From assembly GCF_022759505.1 (NCBI RefSeq), contig NZ_CP094289.1:2790001-2854000 (forward strand): a stretch of DNA of 64,000 bases, in the 5' to 3' direction. The notes beneath the pieces were generated by a model. The model saw nothing but the letters and a program-made list of their open reading frames with translations, made no database searches and was not told the DNA's origin. The DNA is from Georgenia sp. TF02-10. GTDB taxonomy: Bacteria; Actinomycetota; Actinomycetes; Actinomycetales; Actinomycetaceae. The position numbers and the translations under genes are program-made. Positions 17,492 to 27,966 of the stretch are shown in pieces (the stretch's first letter is position 1; every line of letters begins with the position of its first letter).

Positions 17492-17750
17492 GCTGGGTCT
17501 CCTGTCTGCAGTGGTCCTCATTGTGCTGCAGGGCGGTGGTCGCGGCCGGCCGCGCGCCGCCGCGGCGCGCCGCGCGCCAGGCCAGAGGCAGGCAGAGGGT
17601 TGGACACCTCACCGATGTGCCAGATAGTCGGCCAGGTGGCACTTGTGCTCGACGACGAACGCCAAACGTCCCGGAACAACGTTCGACAGTCACGCTGCAG
17701 CAGGCATGCTACGTTGCGCTCACAGTTCGCTCCTATCGAAGGAGAACATC

Positions 17751-18371
17751 GTGGTTCAGTCTTTCGCGCTGCGCACACGGTCGGTTGTGATCGTCCTCTT
17801 CGGTGTCGTCCTCGCGCTGGTGATGGTCTTGACGTCGTCGCCAGCCACAGCCGCCGCACCGGATGACATAGACCGGCGGTCCTCGCCCTCGCTCCACATC
17901 ACCGATGCGCCGCTGCTAGGCAAAACCGGCGCCGTACCCGCGACCGCGAGCGGCGATCTGCTCGATGGCGGCGTCGCGCTCGACGCTACAGGCTACAGGG
18001 TCGTCTGCAAAGGAAGCGTCGAGTACGCACATCTCTCCCGTGGGGCCGGTGGTGCTGTCTCGAAGATTCGGATCACCTGCACGGGCTCAGGCCTGAGCTC
18101 GGTCAACGTGCGGGTGCAAGGCCTGTTGCAGTTCGCAAGGTCATCCTCCCCGAACAACACCAACGTCAACTTCGTCCAGCGGGCGAGCAGCGATCAGTGG
18201 CAGCGGGTGATCGTGAATGGCAGCGCCGTGACGTTCTACCTACCCGAGGTCGGGGGGAATGGCGGTCGTGGCACAGGGTTTTGGCGGTCGACCGGCACCT
18301 GGTACTTCAAGCACCCCGGAGGGGACTCAACGGTGGGCTCGGATACCGTCACCGTCTTCAAGACGATCTGA
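17751..18371 (+). CDS. secreted protein of unknown function
   Basis: 206 residues from GTG at 17751, with AAGGAGA well placed upstream. A Sec-type signal peptide (positively charged start, hydrophobic 12-28, cleavage near ATAAA at 32-36) precedes a mature domain of about 170 residues. It is rich in beta-strand-like Val/Thr/Ser, with two cysteines (GYRVVCKGSVEY and IRITCTGSGL) that could form one disulfide. No enzyme motif is visible. DNA here is noticeably less GC-rich than the flanks, suggesting recent acquisition. The next gene starts 2 bp after its stop. Confidence 0.75.
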   Translation: MVQSFALRTRSVVIVLFGVVLALVMVLTSSPATAAAPDDIDRRSSPSLHITDAPLLGKTGAVPATASGDLLDGGVALDATGYRVVCKGSVEYAHLSRGAGGAVSKIRITCTGSGLSSVNVRVQGLLQFARSSSPNNTNVNFVQRASSDQWQRVIVNGSAVTFYLPEVGGNGGRGTGFWRSTGTWYFKHPGGDSTVGSDTVTVFKTI

Positions 18372-18373
18372 CC

Positions 18374-18688
18374 ATGAGCCGGGCCCTGCACGCGGAGATG
18401 GTCGACCCTCGGTACGTCAACACAGAGGTGGACGATCCGGTTTACCGTGTCGACTTCTGGTCCACGACCTGGCCTGACTCCTGGCCCAGAGAGGACGATG
18501 TCCCCGACGATGCGCGTGGGCTCTTCACGGAGGAGTGGCGTGTCACCGGGGCGCGCAGCGTCCACGAGGTCGTCGCGTGGGCGGAGACGAACGGCGGAGG
18601 CCGGGAGTACGTCCTGGGAGTCGAGTTCCGATATGACGCCGAGAATGTGGTGCTAATCAGGCTGGCGGGCCAGTTGCCCGACGAGTGA
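18374..18688 (+). CDS. small acidic cytoplasmic hypothetical protein
   Basis: 104 residues with no signal or membrane segment, strongly acidic. Features are VDDPVYRVDFWSTTWPDSWPREDDVPDD, TEEWRVTGARSVHEVVAWAE and REYVLGVEFRYDAENVVLIRLAG. I recall similar small actinobacterial proteins but no assigned function. It begins 2 bp after the secreted-protein gene, so they are co-transcribed. An immunity or chaperone-like role for the secreted partner is possible but is only inference from the arrangement. Confidence 0.65.
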   Translation: MSRALHAEMVDPRYVNTEVDDPVYRVDFWSTTWPDSWPREDDVPDDARGLFTEEWRVTGARSVHEVVAWAETNGGGREYVLGVEFRYDAENVVLIRLAGQLPDE

Positions 18689-18690
18689 CG

Positions 18691-19036
18691 ATCGACCTGA
18701 ACAACAGCACCGACGGCGGCGGCTGCGTCCCACAACATGTAGCGTCTGAACGCCTCCTTGGGTCCATCTTTAGTGGCGCTCATCAAGAGCATGCCAAAAA
18801 TGCAACGGGCTCCCGGGGTCACGATCACGATCGCGAAGTACATGCAGCGTTCGGATCCGAGCTGGCCGGGGGCCGCCTTCCCGGCTTCGTCGTGGTACTC
18901 CATGACCGCCACGGCGATCAGCGAGGAATACAGGCAACGACAGCACGACGAGCGACGCCGATGCCACCGCACGAAAACGCACTGAGCAGCCTATGCGGGT
19001 GAGGTCGAGGGGCGAGTTCTCGGCGTTAGGGCGCAC
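18691..19036 (-). pseudogene. frameshifted small membrane-protein remnant
   Basis: Two minus-strand frames look like parts of one protein. An N-terminal part starts at 19036 with VRFRAVASASLVVLSLPVF, then another frame carries SSLIAVAVMEYHDEAG, RCMYFAIVIVTPGARCIFGMLLM and MLWDAAAAVGAVV. Together they suggest two to three membrane helices with a frameshift near 18940. No family is recognised. It lies in the lower-GC tract between the secreted-protein pair and rne. An alternative is that neither frame is coding. Confidence 0.35.
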
Positions 19037-19102
19037 TTGACCTGCCCCCGCGCTCAGGCCCGTCGAAGGGCGGCGAGAAGGTTGTCGTAGGGGGTGGCGA
19101 TG

Positions 19103-19136
19103 CCGGCCCGACGGCGGGGGTGCGCCGTCGGGCCGG
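19103..19136 (-). terminator. intrinsic terminator after rne
   Basis: Perfect 14-bp stem CCGGCCCGACGGCG/CGCCGTCGGGCCGG with a 6-nt loop, about 85 bp beyond the inferred rne stop. No U-tract. Confidence 0.7.
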
Positions 19137-19219
19137 ATCTGTCGTCTGGAGTGGCCCGGGGCACGCGGCCGGGGCCTGCCGCGAGGGGCGAGGGCCGCGC
19201 GAGCCGCCGGGCTGGGCTG

Positions 19220-22200
19220 CTACTCCCGCTCCCCCGCGTCCACCGTGACGATAGAGGTCTGCCCCGGCGTCACCACGCCGGTGGACATCGCCCGGCGGCT
19301 CCGCCGCGGGCGGCGGGCCGGCGCGGCAGCCGGGGCTGCCTCCGTGGCTGCCGGCGTCTCGGCCGGCTGTCCGGCCTCCCGTGGCGCGGCCTCGACCGCC
19401 GCGGGCGGCCCACCGACCGGCTCGCGCGGCCCGGCCTCGACCGGCTCGCGGGCCGGCTGCGTCTCCGGCGCCTGCGCGTCGGCGTCGGCGGAGACGAGGA
19501 CCGGCTCCCCGGCCGGCGCCGCTGCCTCCTCGGCGGCGCCGTCGGGGCTCTGCGGCGTGGCCGGCGCCGGCTCGGCGTCGGGTCCGCCGCCCTCGGCATG
19601 CTCGCTGTGGGCGCTGGCCGCCGCGGCGGCGATGGTCGCCAGGGTGGCCTTGACAGCCTCCCGCGCGGCCTGGGCCGCCGGGTCCTCCGTCCGGTGCGGG
19701 CCGGGGCTCGGGCGCCGCCTCGGCCGGCGGCGGGGTGCGCCGGCCGCGGCGCCGCGACCCGCCGTCGTCCCGGGCCCCGTTCCCGGACGGCCCGCCGCCC
19801 GCGCCGTTGGTCCGCTCCACCGGGTGGTCGTGGACGATGAACCCGCGGCCGTTGCAGTGCTCGCAGGGGGTGGAGAAGGCCTCGACCAGGCCCTGCCCGA
19901 CCCGCTTGCGGGTCATCTGGACCAGGCCGAGGGAGGTCACCTCGGCCACCTGGTGGCGGGTGCGGTCCCGGCCCAGGCACTCCAGCAGCCGCCGCATGAC
20001 GAGCTCGCGGTTGGACTCCAGGACCATGTCGATGAAGTCGATGACGATGATGCCGCCGATGTCCCGGAGCCGGAGCTGGCGGACGATCTCCTCCGCGGCC
20101 TCGAGGTTGTTCCGGGTGACGGTCTCCTCCAGCGTGCCGCCGGAGCCGGTGAACTTGCCGGTGTTGACGTCGATGACCGTCATCGCCTCGGTCCGGTCGA
20201 TGACCAGGGAGCCGCCGGAGGGCAGCCAGACCTTGCGGTCCATCGCCTTGGCGAGCTGCTCGTCCACCCGGTACGCGGCGAAGACGTCCTGCTCGGCGGT
20301 CCAGTGGTGCAGCCGGTCGGCTAGGTCCGGGGAGAGGTCCGCGACGTACGCGGAGATGGTCTCCCAGGCGGTGTCCCCGGCGACCACGAGGGACTCGAAG
20401 TCCTCGTTGAACACGTCCCGCACCACCCGCACGGCGAGCTCGGGCTCGCCGCGGAGGAGGACGGGGGCGCTCTTGGCGGCCTTGGCCTTGGCCTCGATGT
20501 CGGCCCACTGCCGCACCAGCCGGTCGACGTCGGCCCGGAGCTGTTCCTCCGAGGCGCCCTCGGCGGCGGTGCGGACGATGACGCCGGCGCCGTCGGGCAC
20601 GATCTCCTTGAGCAGCTTCTTCAGCCGGGCCCGCTCGGTGTCCGGCAGCTTGCGGGAGATACCGGTCATCGCCCCGGACGGGACGAGCACGAGGTGCCGC
20701 CCGGCCAGGGTGATCTGGGAGGTGAGCCGGGCGCCCTTGTGCCCGATCGGGTCCTTGGTGACCTGGACCAGGACGGTGTCGCCGGACTTCAGCGCCTGCT
20801 CGATGCGGCGCGGCTGCCCCTCCAGGCCGGCGGCGTCCCAGTTGACCTCGCCGGCGTAGAGGACGGCGTTGCGGCCCTTGCCCAGGTCGACGAACGCCGC
20901 CTCCATGCTCGGCAGCACGTTCTGCACGCGCCCGAGGTAGACGTTGCCGACCATGGAGGACTGGGTGTGCCGGGCGACGTAGTGCTCGACGAGGATGTTG
21001 TCCTCGAGCACGGCGATCTGGTTGAGGCCCTCCTTCTCCCGCACCACCATGGTGCGGGTCACGGACTCGCGGCGGGCGAGGAACTCGGCCTCGCTGATCG
21101 TGGGCCGACGGCGGCCGGCCTCGCGGCCCTCCCGGCGGCGCTGGCGCTTGGCCTCCAGCCGGGTGGAGCCCTTCAGGGCCGTCACCTCGTCGCTCAGGCT
21201 GCGGGCGCCCTCGGTCTCGGACCGGCCGGACCGGCGACGGCGCCGCCGGCGGCGGGACCCGCCGCCCTCCTCGCCGTCGTCCTGCTCCGCGGGCTCTCGC
21301 TCGGTGACCGGCTCGGCGCCGCCGGCCGGGGCGGACGCGGGTTCGGTCACGACGGCCTGCGCGTGGGCCGGCTCCGTCTCGGCCTTGTCGGCGGGCTCGG
21401 CGCCGGTCGCCTCCGCGGTGGTCTCGTCCTCGGCGCTGCGGTTGCGCCGGCCGCGACCGCCCCGGCGACGACGGCGCCGGGCGGCGGTCTGCTCCTCGCC
21501 CGTGTCCTCCGCCTCGGTGCCCGCCGGCTCGGCCTGGTCGGCCGGCTCCCCTCCTGGCGCGGGGGCCTCGGTGGGCGCCTCGGTGGTGGGCGCCTCGGCG
21601 CGGGCGTCGGCGGCCGGGGCACCGGCCGGGGCGGTGGCGCGCCGGCGGCGCGGGCGGGCCTGGGACAGGTCGGGCGCCTGGAACAGCAGCGCGGCGGCGG
21701 GTAGTCGAGGGCCCTCGCCCTCCTCGTCCAAGGTGGCGGCGGGGCTGGCGGCGGTGGCGGCGTCGGGGTCCGTCGCGGCGGTGGTGTCGGCGGGCGGGGT
21801 GGCGACGGCGGCGTCGTCGTCACCGGTGTCCACGGGCGCCGCGCCGGTCGCGGTGTCGTCCTGGGCGGCGGTGGCCTCGGCCTCCTCCTCGGCGTCGTCG
21901 ACGCTGGTCGGGGGCGTCGGTGCGGCGGAGGGCTGGGCGAGGCCGAGCTCGGCGAGGACGTCGAGCCGCTGCTCGGGGGTGCGGGGGGCGGAGGTCGCCC
22001 GGCGGCTGCGGCGGGCCGGGCGGGTGGGGCCGGCGGTGTCCGGGCCGGCGGTGCTGCCGGCGGCCTGGTCGGGGGCGGCCTGGTCGGTGGTCGGCGCGGG
22101 CGGCGCCTGGCCGACACCGTCGGCGGACGCTGCCTGGTCGCCGGCATCGGCGGGCGCTGCCTGGTCGGCGGGCGGCGCCTGGTCACCGGTCTCGGCGGAC

Positions 22201-22891
22201 GCTGGCTGGTCGGCCGGCACGGCGGCCAGCTCCTCGGCGGCGGCCCGCGAAGAGCGCTTCGTGGTCCCGGCGCTGGTCGCCCGCCGCCGGGCGCGCGGCT
22301 TCGTCGGCTGCGCCTCGGCGGCGGCCTCGTCCGGCGCGGCTGCCGTGATCGGCTCGGCAGCATCCTGGTCCGGCTCCGCGGCCGGTGCCGGCGCGGCCGG
22401 CGCCTCGGAGACCTCGGGCGTCTCGGGTGCGGCCGCCTTGGCCCTGGACCTGGTCGTGCGGGCCGGGCTGCGGCGGGCGCGCGCCTTGGGCGCGGCGTCG
22501 TCGGCCCCGGGGTCGGCCTCGCCGGTGGCGGCCGTGTCCGGGGTCGGCCCGACGGACGGGGCGCGGCGTCGGCGGCGGCCTCGGCGCCCTCGGCGGCGGC
22601 TGCCGGGGCGGCCTCGGTCGTGGCGGTGGTGGCGCGCTTGCGCGGGGTGCGCCGCGCGGGGGCCTTGCCAGCGGGGGCTGCGGCGGCCGCCTCGCCGCCC
22701 TCGGCCTCGGCGGCGGGCGCCGTCGCCGCGGCCTCGGGGGCCGTGGTCCGGCTGGTCGCCCGGCGGGGCCGGCGCTTGGGCGCGGCGGCCGTGCCCGCGG
22801 CGTCGGTGCCGCCGTCAGCCGTGCTCGGCGCCGGCGCTCCCGCGCCGGTGACGTCCGCTGCGTTCGTGACGTCTTCGTTCTGCTCGCTCAT
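19220..22891 (-). CDS. rne: ribonuclease E/G, with two apparent frameshifts in its disordered arms
   Basis: Endoribonuclease for mRNA decay and rRNA processing. The catalytic core is intact in one frame (about 21150-19830): MVVREKEGLNQIAVLEDN, the S1 domain GNVYLGRVQNVLPSMEAAFVDLGKGRNAVLYAGEV, the DNase-I-like part IDRTEAMTVIDVNTGKFTG, GGIIVIDFIDM, and the zinc-link region CEHCNGRGFIVHDHP. The likely start is ATG at 22891 (MSEQNEDVTNAADVTGAG). The Ala/Glu/Arg-rich N-arm changes frame near the GGGG run at 22558-22561, and the C-arm changes frame near 19688-19698. With both corrected it ends ...TSIVTVDAGERE at 19220. Either sequence errors or real truncations of poorly conserved arms; the core would survive if translation began later. 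Confidence 0.85.
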
Positions 22892-23378
22892 GGGGTGAAC
22901 CCCTCCACCCGGGACGCCGTCCACACCCCTCGGCGCCCGCAGGCAGGTCGTCGTCCGCGGCCGCGCCGCGGACGGAAAGTCCAGTGGGTACGTGCCGGGC
23001 AGGTGCACCGGCGCGCCGACGGACGGGCGACGCGCCGGCCAGGGGCTCGGCGTCACCGCGGCGGACGGCCCCCTGCTGCAGCGCGCTCGCCCGGGTGGCG
23101 AGGCGGCGCGAGGTGGGCCCGTGCCTGGGTGGTCGCGACATCGTCGGACCGAAGAGCGGGGTGTGGAGCGCTCTCCAGCCATAGAGAAGTATCGCACAGG
23201 GCGGCCGCCCGGGCGGGAGGGCACGCGGCGTAGGCGCGGGGAGCCCCGCCCCGGCCGGTCCTGACGGCGTGTCATCTCCCGGGACGTTGGTCCCGGGGCC
23301 CGCGCCGACCGGCTCCTACGTTGGACGGAGCACCAGCCGCGGCCCGCCCGCGGCACCAGCACGTCCCGAAGGGCGACC
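22892..23378. promoter_or_regulatory. divergent rne/cydA regulatory region with a DosR-like box
   Basis: This 487-bp gap holds the leaders of rne (minus) and cydABDC (plus). The cyd side contains a 20-bp palindrome at 23278-23297, a TACGTT -10-like hexamer at 23317-23322 and CGAAGGGCG before the ATG. On the rne side GGAGGGG precedes the ATG. The middle (about 22980-23200) shows no clear gene or site. Confidence 0.6.
23278..23297. promoter_or_regulatory. DosR/DevR-like binding box upstream of cydA
   Basis: CCCGGGACGTTGGTCCCGGG. The known mycobacterial box is TTSGGGACTWWAGTCCCSAA; here GGGAC, the TT centre, GTCCC and both flanking S positions match. Its centre is about 41 bp before the start of transcription implied by the TACGTT hexamer, a normal activator position. 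A DosS-like kinase lies in the downstream operon and a DosR-like regulator at 37.6 kb. Confidence 0.7.
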
Positions 23379-24903
23379 ATGGAGACCCTCGACCTGGCCC
23401 GGTGGCAGTTCGGCATCACGACCGTCTACCACTTCGTCCTCGTCCCGCTGACCATCGGGCTGTCGCCCCTGGTGGCGATCATGCAGACCGCCTGGGTGCG
23501 CACCGGCAACGAGCGCTGGCACCGGCTGACCAAGGCTCTTCGGCAAGATCCTGCTGATCAACTTCGCCCTCGGCGTGGCCACCGGCATCGTCCAGGAGTT
23601 CCAGTTCGGGATGAACTGGTCGGAGTACTCCCGCTTCGTCGGGGACATCTTCGGCGCCCCGCTCGCCATCGAGGCCCTGGCCGCCTTCTTCCTGGAGTCC
23701 ACCTTCCTGGGCCTGTGGATCTTCGGCGAGGGCCGGCTGCCGCGGTGGCTGCACACGGCCTGCATCTGGCTGGTGGCGATCGGCACCAACCTGTCCGCGT
23801 ACTGGATCCTCGCGGCGAACTCCTGGATGCAGCACCCGGTCGGCGCCGTGTTCAACCCCGAGACCGGCCGGGCCGAGCCCGGACGGCGTCGGCGGCTTCC
23901 TGGAGGTGATGACCAACAACACCCTGCTCGCCGCCTACGCCCACACGGTCACCTCCGCCTTCCTCGTCGGCGGGACGTTCGTCGCCGGCGTGTCCGGCTG
24001 GTGGCTGGTGCGCTCGGTCCGCGCGGGCCGGGAGCGGGAGGCCCGCACGGTCTGGCGGGCCGGGGCCTACGTGGGGCTGGTCACCATGGTGATCGCCGGG
24101 GCCGGCGTCGCGATCAGCGGCGACGTGCAGGGCAAGCTCATGTACGTCCAGCAGCCGGCGAAGATGTCCGCCGCGGAGGCCCTGTGCGAGGGCGAGAGTC
24201 CGCCGGCTTCTCCCTGCTGACCGTCGGGGACCTCACCGGGGACTGCTCCAGCGTGCGCCACCTCATCCAGATCCCCGGGCTGACGTCCTACCTCGGCACC
24301 GGCTCGTTCAGCGGCCCGGAGAGCCTACCTGCCGGGGGTGAACGACGTCCAGGAGGAGTACACCGAGCGCTACGCCGACCAGTTCGGCACCGACGTGGAC
24401 TACTCGCCCAACCTCGCCGTCACCTACTGGACGTTCCGGCTGATGATCGGCCTGGGGATGCTCTCCCTGGTGCTCGCCGCGGCCGGGCTGTGGCTGCTCC
24501 GCGGCGGCCGGGTCACCGGCCGGCCCTGGTTCGGCCGGCTCAGCCTGGCGGTCCTGCCGCTGCCGTTCCTCGGGGCCTCCTTCGGCTGGATCTTCACCGA
24601 GATGGGCCGCCAGCCCTGGGTGGTCCACCCCAACCCCGCCAGCCCGGTCGACCAGGTGTACCTGCTCACCCAGGACGGGGTGTCCACGGTGGTCGACGCC
24701 GGGTCGGTGATCACCTCCCTGGTCACCTTCACCCTGCTGTACGCCGCGCTGGGGGTGGTCTGGTTCCGGCTGGTCCGCCGCTACGTGCGCCAGGGGTCGA
24801 GCCGCTGCCCGACGACGCCGGCGAGGACGACGGCGACGGCGGCCGGCCGCCGTCGGCCAGCAAGGCCGAGACCGCCGAGCCGGTGCTGTCCTTCGCCTAC
24901 TGA
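23379..24903 (+). pseudogene. cydA: cytochrome bd ubiquinol oxidase subunit I, five frameshifts
   Basis: All segments of a full-length CydA are present in order but in alternating frames. METLDLARWQFGITTVYHFVLVPLTIGLSP (haem-ligand His18 region) is followed by a +1 at 23534-23535. [37 protein letters not shown] is followed by a +1 at 23878-23880. [23 protein letters not shown] is followed by an indel at 24197. Then come [16 protein letters not shown], a +1 at 24324-24325, the haem b558/Q-loop part and [16 protein letters not shown], and a -1 in the G-run at 24794-24796. It would encode about 507 residues. The conservation between breaks suggests sequencing errors or very recent decay. First gene of cydABDC. 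Confidence 0.85.
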
Positions 24904-24950
24904 CCCCCGAGCCGCCCGCCGCGCCGTCCCGAGACCTGGAGAGCCTCCCC

Positions 24951-26153
24951 ATGGACCTGCCCACCCTGTGGTTCCTGCTCATCGCCGTGCTGTGGACCGG
25001 CTACCTCGTGCTCGAGGGCTTCGGCTTCGGCGTCGGCATGCTGCTGCGCCCGCTGGCCCGCGACGAGCAGGAGCGCCGGGTCATGCTGCGCAGCATCGGC
25101 CCGGTCTGGGACGGCAACGAGGTGTGGCTGATCACCGCCGGCGGCGCCACCTTCGCCGCGTTCCCGGAGTGGTACGCGACCATGTTCTCCGGCTTCTACC
25201 TGCCGCTGCTGGTCATCCTGCTGGCGCTGATCGTGCGGATCTGCGCCATCGAGTGGCGGGCGAAGATCAACGACCAGACCTGGCGGGACCGGTGGGACTG
25301 GGCGCACACCTTCGGCGCCTGGGTGCCGGCGGTGCTGTGGGGGTGGCCTTCGCCAACCTGGTCCAGGGCATGGAGATCGAGGTGGTGGACGGCAGCCACC
25401 AGGCTCGTCGGCGGGCTCTTCTCGCTGCTGACCCCCTTCACCCTGCTCGGCGGGGCGATGACCGCGACCGTCTTCCTGACCCACGGCGCGGTCTTCCTGG
25501 CCCTGAAGACCGACGGGGAGATCCGCCACCGCGCCGGCGTGCTGGCGCAGCGGCTGTCGGTGCTCAGTCTCGCCGTCGCCGGCACCTGGGCGGTGTGGGC
25601 GCAGGTCGCGTTCGCCGAGCGGGCCTGGACCTGGGCCGCGGTGGTGGTGGCCGCCGGCGCCCTGGTCGGGGTCGTCGTCGCCACCCGCGAGCGGCGCGAG
25701 GGCTGGGCGTTCGCGCTCAACGCGGTGGCGATCGTGGCCGCCGTCGTGCTCATCTTCGGCAGCATGTTCCCGGACGTCATGCCGTCCTCGCTGGACCCGG
25801 CGTGGTCCCTGACCGTCACCGAGGCGTCCTCCACGACGGCGACGCTGACCGTGATGAGCGTGGTCGCGCTGCTCTTCGTGCCGGTGGTGCTGGCCTACCA
25901 GGGCTGGACGTACTGGGTGTTCCGCAAGCGCCTGGTCGCCGACCCGGCCGGCGGCGACGCGGGGCTGGACCCGAAGGCGCCGGCGTTCGTCGGCGCGGCG
26001 GGCGACGGCGCGGGCCGCGGTGACGGCGCGGGCGGCGTCGCGGGCGGCGGTGACGGCCGGGGCGCCACGGTCGACGGCCGCGCGGCCGGCACCGGCGCGG
26101 CCGGTGGCCGGGCGGCGGCCGGCGACGGCGCGGACCCGGGCGGGGCAGACTGA
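24951..26153 (+). CDS. cydB: cytochrome bd ubiquinol oxidase subunit II, with a pair of compensating indels
   Basis: 400 residues as read. MDLPTLWFLLIAVLWTGYLVLEGFGFGVGMLL, GPVWDGNEVWLITAGGATFAAFPEWYATMFSGFYLPL and GSMFPDVMPSS are typical CydB blocks. A missing base in the G-run at 25341-25343 and an extra G near 25402-25403 put about 20 residues out of frame. The expected WGVAFANLVQGMEIEVVDGSH is recoverable in the neighbouring frame. After the last helix a roughly 70-residue Gly/Ala/Asp repeat tail (GDGAGRGDGAGGVAGG...) is added, longer than usual. It lies 4 bp before cydD. Confidence 0.9.
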   Translation: MDLPTLWFLLIAVLWTGYLVLEGFGFGVGMLLRPLARDEQERRVMLRSIGPVWDGNEVWLITAGGATFAAFPEWYATMFSGFYLPLLVILLALIVRICAIEWRAKINDQTWRDRWDWAHTFGAWVPAVLWGWPSPTWSRAWRSRWWTAATRLVGGLFSLLTPFTLLGGAMTATVFLTHGAVFLALKTDGEIRHRAGVLAQRLSVLSLAVAGTWAVWAQVAFAERAWTWAAVVVAAGALVGVVVATRERREGWAFALNAVAIVAAVVLIFGSMFPDVMPSSLDPAWSLTVTEASSTTATLTVMSVVALLFVPVVLAYQGWTYWVFRKRLVADPAGGDAGLDPKAPAFVGAAGDGAGRGDGAGGVAGGGDGRGATVDGRAAGTGAAGGRAAAGDGADPGGAD

Positions 26154-26157
26154 GCCG

Positions 26158-27966
26158 GTGAAGCCCCTCGACCCCCGGCTGCTGCGGCACGCCCGCGCCG
26201 CCCGGCGCTACGTCGCCGGCACCGCGGTGACCGGGTTCCTCACCGCGGCGCTGGTGATCGCCCAGGTCCTGCTCATCGCTCACGCCCTCGCGCCGGTGGT
26301 CGACGGCGACGCCGGCTGGGCGCAGGTCCGGCCCCTGGTGGGGTGGCTGGCCCTGGTGCTGGCCGCGCGGGTGGTCGTGCTGGTGGTGCAGGAGTCGGTG
26401 GCCCACCGGGCCGCCCGGGACGTGATCGCCGACCTGCGCGCCCAGGTGCTGGCCCGGGCGGTCGCGCTCGGCCCGCGCTGGCTCGGCGCCGGGCACGGCG
26501 CGGCGGTCGGGACGCTGGTCACCCGTGGCCTGGACGACCTCGAGCCGTACTTCGTCCGCTACCTGCCCCAGCTGCTGCTGGCCGCCACGGTCACCCCGGC
26601 CACGCTCGCCGTCGTCCTCCGCCTCGACCTCGCCTCGGCGGCGATCCTCGCGGTGACCCTCCCGCTCGTGCCGGTCTTCATGTGGCTGATCGGGGTGCTC
26701 ACCCAGCAGTTCGCGGCGGCGAAGCTGGCCACCATGGAGCGCCTCGGCGCCCAGCTCCTCGACCTGCTGGCCGGGCTGAGCACGCTGAAGGCGCTGGGTC
26801 GCGAGCACGGCCCGGGCGCCCGGGTGCGGGCCCTCGGCGAGGCCTACCGGCGCACCACGATGGGGACGCTGAAGGTCGCCTTCCTCTCCGGGGCGGTGCT
26901 GGAGCTCCTCGCGTCGCTGTCGGTGGCGCTGGTTGCGGTGACGGTGGGGATGCGGCTGGTCTACGGCCAGGTGGACCTCACCACCGCGCTGGCGCTGCTC
27001 ATGCTCGCCCCCGAGGTGTACCGGCCGCTGCGGGAGGTCGGCGCCCAGTTCCACGCCTCCGCCGACGGCGTGGCCGCCGCCGACGAGGCCTTCGCGGTGC
27101 TGGCCACCGCTCCCCCGCCGCCCGGGCGGGTGGCGGCGCCGGACCTGCGCCGCACCGACGTCGTCCTCGACGCGGTCACCGTCGCCGCGCCGGGCCGGGA
27201 CGTCCGCGCCCCGGACCGGCTCAGCGCCCGGCTGCGCCCGGGCCGGGTGATCGCCCTGGTCGGCCCGTCCGGGGCGGGCAAGACGACGGCGGCCGCGGTG
27301 GTCCTGGGGCTGCTGCGCCCGGACGCCGGCACCGTGCGGCTGGAGCCGGCCGGGCTGGGTGGCGGCCTGGACCTGGCCGACGTCGACCCGGCCGGCTGGC
27401 ACGCCCAGGTCGCCTGGGTTCCGCAGCGCCCGGTGCTGGTGCCGGGCACCGTGAGGTCGGCCGTCCTCGGCTCGGCCGACGCCAACGTCACCGCGGCCGC
27501 GGACGCCGCCGCCCGGGCCACCGGCCTCGCCGACGTCCTCGCCGGGCTGCCCGCCGGGTGGGACACGCCGGTGGGCCAGGGCGGCGTGGGCCTCTCGCTC
27601 GGGCAGCGCCAGCGCCTGGCCCTGACCGCCGCGCTGCTGGGCACCGAGCAGCTCGTCGTGCTGGACGAGCCCACCGCGCACCTCGACGCGGCCGCCGAGC
27701 GCGCCGTGCTGGACACCGTCGCCGCGCTGCGCCGGCAGGGCCGCACGGTGCTGGTCATCGCCCACCGGGCCGCCCTGGTGGCGGCCGCCGACGACGTCGT
27801 CGAGGTCACCGCCAGCGCTCGGAAGCACGGGGACGGCCCCGGGGACGCCCCGCAGCACGGGGACGGCCGCGGGAATCCCCCGCAGCACGAGGGCGGCCCT
27901 GTGGGGGTCCCGCAGCCTGGGGGCAGTCCCGTGGGTGCCCCGCAGCGCACCGGGGTGGCCTCGTGA
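26158..27966 (+). CDS. cydD: thiol reductant ABC exporter subunit CydD
   Basis: 602 residues from GTG at 26158. CydDC exports glutathione/cysteine-type reductants and is needed for cytochrome bd assembly. There are six membrane helices (residues 1-310), the ABC signature LSLGQRQRLAL near 480, Walker A GPSGAGKTT near 369, Walker B VVLDEPTAHLD and the H-loop VIAHR. The C-terminus has five imperfect short repeats of the GDGPGDAPQHGD type, again low-complexity. It overlaps cydC by 4 bp (GTGA). Confidence 0.92.
   Translation: MKPLDPRLLRHARAARRYVAGTAVTGFLTAALVIAQVLLIAHALAPVVDGDAGWAQVRPLVGWLALVLAARVVVLVVQESVAHRAARDVIADLRAQVLARAVALGPRWLGAGHGAAVGTLVTRGLDDLEPYFVRYLPQLLLAATVTPATLAVVLRLDLASAAILAVTLPLVPVFMWLIGVLTQQFAAAKLATMERLGAQLLDLLAGLSTLKALGREHGPGARVRALGEAYRRTTMGTLKVAFLSGAVLELLASLSVALVAVTVGMRLVYGQVDLTTALALLMLAPEVYRPLREVGAQFHASADGVAAADEAFAVLATAPPPPGRVAAPDLRRTDVVLDAVTVAAPGRDVRAPDRLSARLRPGRVIALVGPSGAGKTTAAAVVLGLLRPDAGTVRLEPAGLGGGLDLADVDPAGWHAQVAWVPQRPVLVPGTVRSAVLGSADANVTAAADAAARATGLADVLAGLPAGWDTPVGQGGVGLSLGQRQRLALTAALLGTEQLVVLDEPTAHLDAAAERAVLDTVAALRRQGRTVLVIAHRAALVAAADDVVEVTASARKHGDGPGDAPQHGDGRGNPPQHEGGPVGVPQPGGSPVGAPQRTGVAS

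Noticed and set aside
21347-22220. Alternative starts for rne inside the N-terminal arm
   Set aside because: The frame opening at 22220 lacks a good ribosome-binding site, while the ATG at 22891 has one; the frame difference is better explained by an indel near 22558-22561.
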